The notes below the pieces were generated by a model. That model was not told the origin of the DNA. It made no database searches and saw only the letters and a program-made list of their open reading frames with translations. Made by a program: the position numbers and the translations under genes. Positions 26,549 through 31,917 of a DNA stretch of 31,917 bases are shown piece after piece. Source of the stretch: NZWG01 sp964478995. Its GTDB lineage: Bacteria; Fidelibacterota; Marinisomatia; Marinisomatales; UBA1611. The stretch covers positions 1 to 31,917 of the forward strand of contig CAYZJY010000015.1 of assembly GCA_964478995.1 (NCBI GenBank), read 5' to 3'. Position 1 is the stretch's first letter; each line of letters starts with the position of its first letter.

Positions 26549-27319
26549 TTAGATGACCTTTATCTCTGACCTTAATATCTCAACAATTTGCTCAACAACT
26601 TGGTCCACCTCACCCTCTATCACCTCTGTCTTCTTGGATGTTGTTGGAAGAAATATACTATTCATCGACTGGCTCTTTGTTCCATTATAAAGTTCTGATG
26701 CATGGAAGGTTTTGATCTCTTTTTTCTTTGCACCCATGATCCCCTTAAGAGAGGGATATCGAGGAGTATTCAATCCAGATTGTATGCTGATCGATGCCGG
26801 AAGTGGTAGTTGGACCCATTGAAACCAGCCAGACTCCAATTCTCTCTTAACCTTTATCTGTCCATCCATGACATCGGTCTCTATCGCTAGAGTCGCCGTT
26901 GGTATTCCAAGCATCTCTCCGATCAATACTCCCGTCTGTCCCATACCCGTGTCATCGGACTGCAAGCCTGTTAGTATGAGATCAAAGTTCTCTTCTTTTA
27001 ATACAGCGGTGAATCTTTGTGCTATGGTAAGTGGATCTACCTCGATCGAATCATCTTCTTCAAGGTGAAGGCCCCAATCTGCACCTTTTGCTAGGCCCTC
27101 TCGTATGACCTTTGTGACACGAGAAGGTCCCATGCTGATCACAACGACCTCTCCCTCTCCTCTGCTTTCCTTGATCAAAAGAGCCTCTTCCAGGGCAAAA
27201 TTATCAGGAGGGTTCATCACAAATGTAACAGATGATTCATCAACCCAATTCTGGGCATTGTTGATAGTTAGAGATGACTCCGAACCAGGAACCTGTTTTA
27301 TCAATACTGCGATTTTCAT
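26549..27319 (-). CDS. etfB: electron transfer flavoprotein, beta subunit
   Basis: 256-residue ETF beta subunit binding AMP (or a second FAD). Conserved features include MKIAVLIKQVPGSES at the start, VTFVMNPPDNFALEEAL, VVISMGP and the LTGLQSDDTGMGQTGVLIGEMLGIP block that binds the nucleotide, then VKRELESGWFQWVQLPLPA. It is first in etfB-etfA-etfD. The upstream region 27320-27395 is AT-rich and lies between this gene and the plus-strand small reading frame, so it should hold divergent promoters. Confidence 0.95.
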   Translation of the reverse strand: MKIAVLIKQVPGSESSLTINNAQNWVDESSVTFVMNPPDNFALEEALLIKESRGEGEVVVISMGPSRVTKVIREGLAKGADWGLHLEEDDSIEVDPLTIAQRFTAVLKEENFDLILTGLQSDDTGMGQTGVLIGEMLGIPTATLAIETDVMDGQIKVKRELESGWFQWVQLPLPASISIQSGLNTPRYPSLKGIMGAKKKEIKTFHASELYNGTKSQSMNSIFLPTTSKKTEVIEGEVDQVVEQIVEILRSEIKVI

Positions 27320-27395
27320 TTTTTAATATACAGAAAAATATTTGAGTTAATTTAGAACCCTAATTTAATTGGCAGACAGTTATACACCAACTATC

Positions 27396-27524
27396 ATGAA
27401 GGAATTTTGGACCAAACTTGTTTTAGAGACAACGTTCATCATGGGCAGCATACTGACCCTGTACTGCCTTTACATCCTATGGGCAAAAAGAAGTTATCGA
27501 AAGACAAAAAAACCAAAAGAATGA
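27396..27524 (+). CDS. 42-residue predicted small membrane protein
   Basis: An ATG-to-TGA frame encodes MKEFWTKLVLETT at the N-terminus, then a single hydrophobic helix (about 13-29, with GSILTLYCLYILW) and a strongly basic, lysine-rich tail (AKRSYRKTKKPKE). That layout is the positive-inside pattern of a one-pass membrane microprotein. No strong Shine-Dalgarno is visible before it. I do not recognise the family; small subunits of transporters look like this, but nothing adjacent is a transporter. It sits divergently from etfB and 101 bp before the secreted protein. Confidence 0.45.
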   Translation: MKEFWTKLVLETTFIMGSILTLYCLYILWAKRSYRKTKKPKE

Positions 27525-27576
27525 AAATTCTTTGAGGATTGGAATTTCTTGTTTAGGTTCAAAGGTTATCATTAAA

Positions 27577-27591
27577 TCGATAATATATCGA
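27577..27591. promoter_or_regulatory. inverted repeat upstream of the secreted protein gene
   Basis: TCGATA and TATCGA (6 bp, perfect) flank ATA, 35 nt upstream of the ATG at 27626. With one mismatch, the AT flanks extend it to 22 bp. It may be an operator or part of the 5' leader. The region 27525-27625 otherwise looks like an AT-rich promoter. Confidence 0.25.
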
Positions 27592-27613
27592 ATTTTATTT
27601 TTGTCTTAAAACT

Positions 27614-27619
27614 AAGGAG
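27614..27619 (+). promoter_or_regulatory. strong Shine-Dalgarno AAGGAG
   Basis: AAGGAG lies 6 nt before the ATG at 27626. It is one of the clearest Shine-Dalgarno sites in the window (most suf genes lack a comparable one), suggesting efficient translation of the secreted protein and fixing its start. Confidence 0.75.
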
Positions 27620-27625
27620 CAATAA

Positions 27626-29407
27626 ATGATTAAATCGTTAAAGTATGTACTCACCCTTACCTTCATCATGGGTCTCGCATATTCACAGACCATACAGGGT
27701 AACTGGGATTTGAATGCTGCAATTGTCGAATACACCTATGAAGTTCGTGAATTTGACAGTCCAGAGGATTCTGCAAATGGATCCTATGCTGTGACAGCAT
27801 CCTGGCCTAGTTCAGCAGCAGCTGCTGCTGGAATGGGGTATACTCATACTCTGTTAGGCTATGATATTGGGGATACTATTACCGTTGCTTTGGTCCCATT
27901 GGTTAATGAAGCATTGCTTGCAGCATTTGGAGTTGACATGAATGTGGACCTCAATGATGATGGTACCTTTACGATCAATGAAGGAAGCACTTACCCAACC
28001 ACTGAAACAGAGAACTGCTCCACCTTTGCAACAGTTCCTAGTGTATCCGAAGCAGGTACATGGACAGGTACTCCAGGCTTTACTCATCCAGATGATGCAT
28101 ATGCATATTCAATGGGATGGGGAATCTCTTTATCATCTGTTTTTGCACAGTTTAGTGCAGCAGACCTTGTAGGTGGTGAATATGGCGTCGACTACGGTGT
28201 AGGCACGGACATGGAAAACTGGGGAATGGTCACAATCGGTTATGAGGATGAGGCTCATACCGTTCCACAAGACCTAGAGATCTACTGGGAAGCCCATGAT
28301 GGTACTGCAAGTGGTCTAGGAGTAAATGATGATGGCCAGTTAAATGGTTTCACAGGGGTACCCGTTTCTCCTGGAGATACTGTGACAATTGGTAACACGG
28401 AAGCCTATTTAGCATATGTACACCCTGATACCATGCTATGGTACATGTTAGGTTGGACAGGTAGTGAGGAAGGATTTTCTATGCCGATCCTAGGTGGGAC
28501 AGGCCATCCAATTGATCCAACGAACTCAGACACCTATACTATTGATCCTGCAACTGGAGACACCCTGCCTATTGGTACAGTAAATACAAACCATGGATAT
28601 CTATTTGATCCAGCTGCTGGTGATGGTGTCCCTTTTAGCGGAGATGAACCTCTGGCTCCAACTGGGTTTTTCTTTACCTACAACTTTTTGGAAGCATCAA
28701 GTGTGTTTTCTGGAGTGCTCAATGCACATCTAGGCGCTGGAGTAGATCTTGATGTTGCGCTGGCTGCTGCGGCAGATTCAGTTGCCTTCATATACGTTGA
28801 CGCAGATATCTCTGCTGCAATCGGTGCATCAGTTTCAAGTTCCTTGTATGCAGATTACGTTGAATGCGTAGGTGCTGGTGGTGGCGATGCCTGTAATGAT
28901 ATTTTTCAGGCTGGTCCAACAATGGCATTGGTCGGCGTCCAACAGATGTGTGACTATGACTGTGGAGTAGATGATTCTGGTTGGGATTATGACCCAGAAT
29001 ACGAGACTGGTCGTTTGGTCTTCGAAGTGGATAATCGATGCATCCCAGATAACACGACCCAAAGGGTCAATACATTCTGGACCTATGCTGGTAGTGCCGC
29101 TGAGGTTGATGAGGATGCCCCCATTGCTGAAGAATTCACATTGCATGGTAACTATCCAAATCCATTCAATCCAGAGACCAAGATACGATTTGCCACAGAG
29201 AGAGCGTCTGATGTAAAAGTGACGATCTATTCCATATTGGGCGAAGAGGTATCTGTAGCACATGATGGTCAACTATCATCAGGAACCTACGATATCACAT
29301 GGTATGGACAAGACTCAAGAGGGAATAAGGTCCCAAGTGGAGTCTACTTCTATGAGGTACGTTCAGATGATAGAATACAGAAAGGGAAAATGTTACTCTT
29401 AAAGTAG
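27626..29407 (+). CDS. secreted protein with T9SS type A sorting domain, function unknown
   Basis: 593-residue exported protein. A signal peptide of about 20 residues (MIKSLKYVLT..GLAYSQ) is followed by an acidic, Ala/Gly/Thr-rich region rich in DG and DD turns, with few basic residues and a handful of cysteines (one near 131 and a group between about 412 and 480). I recognise no domain in it. The last ~80 residues are a sorting domain: FTLHGNYPNPFNPETKIRF, then VTIYSILGEEV, GTYDITWYGQDSRGNKVPSGVYFYEV and the terminal KGKMLLLK. The strong SD suggests abundance. The TonB-dependent receptor follows after a terminator-like hairpin. A surface or matrix protein would fit, but this is inference. 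Confidence 0.85.
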   Translation: MIKSLKYVLTLTFIMGLAYSQTIQGNWDLNAAIVEYTYEVREFDSPEDSANGSYAVTASWPSSAAAAAGMGYTHTLLGYDIGDTITVALVPLVNEALLAAFGVDMNVDLNDDGTFTINEGSTYPTTETENCSTFATVPSVSEAGTWTGTPGFTHPDDAYAYSMGWGISLSSVFAQFSAADLVGGEYGVDYGVGTDMENWGMVTIGYEDEAHTVPQDLEIYWEAHDGTASGLGVNDDGQLNGFTGVPVSPGDTVTIGNTEAYLAYVHPDTMLWYMLGWTGSEEGFSMPILGGTGHPIDPTNSDTYTIDPATGDTLPIGTVNTNHGYLFDPAAGDGVPFSGDEPLAPTGFFFTYNFLEASSVFSGVLNAHLGAGVDLDVALAAAADSVAFIYVDADISAAIGASVSSSLYADYVECVGAGGGDACNDIFQAGPTMALVGVQQMCDYDCGVDDSGWDYDPEYETGRLVFEVDNRCIPDNTTQRVNTFWTYAGSAAEVDEDAPIAEEFTLHGNYPNPFNPETKIRFATERASDVKVTIYSILGEEVSVAHDGQLSSGTYDITWYGQDSRGNKVPSGVYFYEVRSDDRIQKGKMLLLK

Positions 29408-29444
29408 TATATCATTCATAATTCAAAAAAATGATAAATAGTAG

Positions 29445-29474
29445 ACAGCCTCGTAGTACGGGGCTGTTTGCTAT
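29445..29474 (+). terminator. candidate intrinsic terminator between the secreted protein and TonB receptor genes
   Basis: ACAGCCTCG (29445-29453) pairs with CGGGGCTGT (29459-29467) through 9 bp including one G-T pair, with a TAGTA loop. A short T-rich tail (TTTGCTATT overlaps the last arm's end) follows. The stem is GC-rich in an AT-rich setting, starts 38 nt after the stop codon, and is 20 nt before the next ATG. The tail is weak for an intrinsic terminator, so read-through to the receptor gene is possible. Confidence 0.6.
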
Positions 29475-29486
29475 TCTGAGGGCCTC

Positions 29487-31917
29487 ATGAAAACATATAG
29501 CATCATATCCATCATGATCTTTTCATTCCTTTTTGGGCAGAAAGGATCTATATCAGGAAAAGTGGCTGACTCCACCAATGATTCTCCTTTGATTGGTGCA
29601 AATGTGATCATTGATGGAACAGACCAAGGCGCAGCAACCGACGCTGAGGGAACATACACGATCAAGGGATTAGATCCTGGAACATATACGATCAAGGTCT
29701 CTTACATTGGCTACCGACAATATGAAGAGGACATTGAACTTGCTCCAGGTGAAAAGATCTTGAAAGATCTTGCGCTTCAGCCAGAGGCTATCGAAATGAA
29801 AACTTACGTTGTCACCGCCTCACGACGTCGAGAACGGGTTGAAGATGCTCCCGCTGCTATTTCGGTGATCTCAAAAACAGAGATCAGGCGTGAGAGTAAT
29901 ACAAACCTTGGTGACTATCTAAAAGGGACAAAGGGAATAGATTTTACACAATCCGGGATAGACAGTTATAACATGACCGCTAGAGGCTTCAATTCCTCTT
30001 TTAATTCACGGCTTCTGACCTTGACCGATGGACGAATGGCGAATGTCCCTTCTTTGAGATTAACAGCATATAATGTGATACCTGTATCCTTTGAGGATGT
30101 CGAGCAAATTGAGGTTGTCTTGGGCCCCTCTTCTGCGCTTTATGGTCCAAATGCTCATAGCGGCGTGCTTAACATAGTCACCTCATCACCTTTGAGATCT
30201 ACAGGCACAAGTGTAAATATTCAAGGGGGTTTGTTAAGCCAAACGGATACAGATCTATTGAAAAAGTTGACATTCAGAACAGCGCATAAATTTGGAAATA
30301 TTGGCATAAAACTATCTGGCGTTGCCCTTGCGGGTCAAGATTGGACACATTTTAACAATGATGAATTTGAAGGGCATGACCCAGCCTTTATCGGAAGACC
30401 AAATTTAAAGCATGATCGATTGGACAGAGGCGGTAGGCTAGCGCCAGAAGATGATAATAATCCACTTTTTACTCAGGACATGATCGATCATGTCAAAGGC
30501 TCTGATGAGTCTTGGATAGGTCATTATTGGGGAGATTATATTTCTGAAACAGGAGGCGAAGATGGCTCACCAATAATTACACAACAAATGATAGATGAGG
30601 CATCAACAGATCCATTTAATCGATTCACTCTTCCAAATGGAATGGTCTTATGGTATGTCACTTCAGATAAACTAGGGAAGATATATGCTGATGGTGTTGA
30701 CAATGATGGTGACGGTGCAATTGACGAACAGATCGACATAGGCATTGATGATGAGGAAGAGGCCTGGGTAGATGGTGTTGACAATGATGGTGATGGTCTC
30801 ATAGATGAGAGCGATGAACTAGGAAGTGCTTGGCTAGATCGATTTGGCTCCACAACTGATTATAATAACTTAGAGGCTACCACAACTATTTATTCTAATC
30901 CAGATTCAACATGGAGTGTCTTGGACGAGTATCATAAGTTTGGATTCGGTAATTATACTTACGATTCCAATGGTAATATTGTATTTGACACCAATAATAA
31001 CGGGATCTACGATGATAGTTGGGGCTCAAATGGACTGGACGATGATGGTGATTGGGACATTTATAAGGATGACCTAGGCAATGCATGGGGTGTCCCATAT
31101 GAACCTTTCGTAGATCTCAATGGTAATGGGGTGTACGATAGTGATGTGAGAGAAGGTTATGCAGAGATCTTTGGCTCATTTGTATTATTGGATTTTGGCC
31201 TAGATGGGATCCCAGCCCTTGATGCTAATGAGGATGGTGACTATGATGACGATGGAGACATTCCGCCAGACTATGGTGAGGGAAATGGTGTCTGGGATGG
31301 AGAGACCTTTGAAAATTTGAATGGCAATACTGAGGTCATTGACGGGGAGAGTGTCCCGATCTGGGATATATTTGACAATAATGACCTAGATGGAGATGGT
31401 AAACCAAGCATAGGCGAGAATGGTGTTGATGAATTGGATGAGAGGGATTTTTCATTGAATTATGGCAATCTGAGCAATGTATATAAAGATGCAAATGATG
31501 ACGGAATTGATGACTATCCTGAATTCAAGGTTCGGAATTATAGATATGATCTACGTGTTGATTGGGAACCAAATTCCGATTTCTCTTTAAGTCTGTCTCA
31601 CGGCTTTGCTTGGGCGAAGAACATAAACATAACTGGAATAGCAAGATACCTCGCTGACGGCTGGATTTATAGATACTATCAAAGTAGGATGAGATGGAAG
31701 AATTTATTCTTACAATCATACCTGAATACTAGTTACTCTGGTGACCCAAGCCGTCCAACAAGAAATTTGGCAACTGGTAGTTTTATCTATGATCGCTCGA
31801 AAAAGTTCAGTCTCCAACTACAACATCTTAATGAGTGGAAAGATGGAGATCTACGATTCGTATGGGGGTTGGACTACTTCTTGACAATGCCTGATACCAG
31901 AGGGACAATATTGTCTG
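29487..31917 (+). CDS. TonB-dependent outer-membrane receptor, 3' end outside window
   Basis: The frame stays open to the window end (810 codons). A signal peptide (about 1-18) precedes a carboxypeptidase-regulatory-like domain (GKVADSTNDSPLIGANVIIDG to about 100), then VVTASRRRERVEDAPAAISVI and the plug domain: DVEQIEVVLGPSSALYGPNAHSGVLNIVTS (205-233), with a TonB-box-like VVTAS at about 108. Barrel-like strands follow from about 240. About residues 402-682 form an Asp/Gly/Asn-rich insertion with calcium-loop-like repeats. Barrel strands resume at about 683 (FKVRNYRYDLRVDW). The ATG follows GAGGG after 6 nt. Substrate unknown. SusC-like and siderophore receptors share the fold. Confidence 0.9.
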   Translation, partial: MKTYSIISIMIFSFLFGQKGSISGKVADSTNDSPLIGANVIIDGTDQGAATDAEGTYTIKGLDPGTYTIKVSYIGYRQYEEDIELAPGEKILKDLALQPEAIEMKTYVVTASRRRERVEDAPAAISVISKTEIRRESNTNLGDYLKGTKGIDFTQSGIDSYNMTARGFNSSFNSRLLTLTDGRMANVPSLRLTAYNVIPVSFEDVEQIEVVLGPSSALYGPNAHSGVLNIVTSSPLRSTGTSVNIQGGLLSQTDTDLLKKLTFRTAHKFGNIGIKLSGVALAGQDWTHFNNDEFEGHDPAFIGRPNLKHDRLDRGGRLAPEDDNNPLFTQDMIDHVKGSDESWIGHYWGDYISETGGEDGSPIITQQMIDEASTDPFNRFTLPNGMVLWYVTSDKLGKIYADGVDNDGDGAIDEQIDIGIDDEEEAWVDGVDNDGDGLIDESDELGSAWLDRFGSTTDYNNLEATTTIYSNPDSTWSVLDEYHKFGFGNYTYDSNGNIVFDTNNNGIYDDSWGSNGLDDDGDWDIYKDDLGNAWGVPYEPFVDLNGNGVYDSDVREGYAEIFGSFVLLDFGLDGIPALDANEDGDYDDDGDIPPDYGEGNGVWDGETFENLNGNTEVIDGESVPIWDIFDNNDLDGDGKPSIGENGVDELDERDFSLNYGNLSNVYKDANDDGIDDYPEFKVRNYRYDLRVDWEPNSDFSLSLSHGFAWAKNINITGIARYLADGWIYRYYQSRMRWKNLFLQSYLNTSYSGDPSRPTRNLATGSFIYDRSKKFSLQLQHLNEWKDGDLRFVWGLDYFLTMPDTRGTILS
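30690..30809 (+). repeat. tandem Asp-rich 13-residue repeats in the TonB receptor
   Basis: Two copies of DGVDNDGDG-x-IDE (30690-30728 and 30771-30809, 81 nt apart) differ at one residue and only a few bases. They resemble the Dx[DN]xDG calcium-binding loops of EF-hand and thrombospondin type 3 repeats. Further loops follow downstream in the same protein (for example DTNNNGIYDD, DLNGNGVYDSD, DLDGDG, DANDDGIDD). Confidence 0.85.

Noticed and set aside
1..31917. Insertion sequences, integrases, phage genes or toxin-antitoxin pairs
   Set aside because: I found no transposase or integrase motifs, no terminal inverted repeats and no short paired antitoxin-toxin frames; the region looks like stable core chromosome.

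Overview
The window is a moderately AT-rich bacterial chromosome segment, gene-dense, with no mobile elements, CRISPR arrays or phage genes. Three secreted or outer-membrane proteins at the right end, two of them with 'NPFNP' type C-terminal sorting domains (type IX secretion, T9SS, style), an Etf/Fe-S quinone oxidoreductase module, a 2-oxoacid:ferredoxin oxidoreductase and an LPS-export permease point to a Gram-negative member of the Fibrobacteres-Chlorobi-Bacteroidetes side of the tree. Candidatus Neomarinimicrobiota (Marinimicrobia/SAR406) is my best guess. This is inference from protein style, not from a marker phylogeny.

Left part (1-9306). A tRNA-His gene is cut by the left edge. An LptF/LptG permease overlaps a thymidine phosphorylase gene that starts with TTG. 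A class A penicillin-binding protein converges on them. It is preceded on the same strand by korA-korB-fumC, a compact operon for 2-oxoglutarate:ferredoxin oxidoreductase and class II fumarase, so central carbon flux is tied to ferredoxin.

Middle (9505-20959, all plus strand). A CASTOR/POLLUX-like ion channel is followed by selD, whose reading frame crosses an in-frame UGA at the catalytic position. SelD is therefore itself a selenoprotein, with a candidate SECIS hairpin just downstream of the UGA. Directly after selD lies a perfect 9-bp inverted repeat, then a full SUF iron-sulfur operon: IscR-like Rrf2 regulator, short DUF59 protein, A-type carrier, sufB, sufC, sufD, sufE, long SufT and sufS. 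Start and stop codons mostly overlap. The run continues with almost no gaps into a DUF2480 protein, a dCMP deaminase and an isopenicillin-N-synthase-like non-haem iron oxygenase.

Right part (20964-31917). A 924-residue secreted protein combines an esterase-like domain, a BP74-like domain, a DUF1565/parallel beta-helix and a sorting domain. It converges on etfB-etfA-etfD, an electron-transfer-flavoprotein:quinone module. A 42-residue single-TM small protein, a T9SS-sorted secreted protein with a strong ribosome binding site, a terminator-like hairpin and a TonB-dependent receptor (cut by the right edge) follow. The receptor carries a roughly 280-residue Asp/Gly/Asn-rich insertion with calcium-loop-like repeats.

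The central theme is iron-sulfur, selenium and redox metabolism: SUF builds clusters for Kor and EtfD, and SufS-type enzymes can supply selenium to SelD. The most interesting signals are the Sec-containing SelD beside the suf operon, the palindrome before the Rrf2 regulator, the composite secreted esterase, and the Asp-rich receptor insertion.
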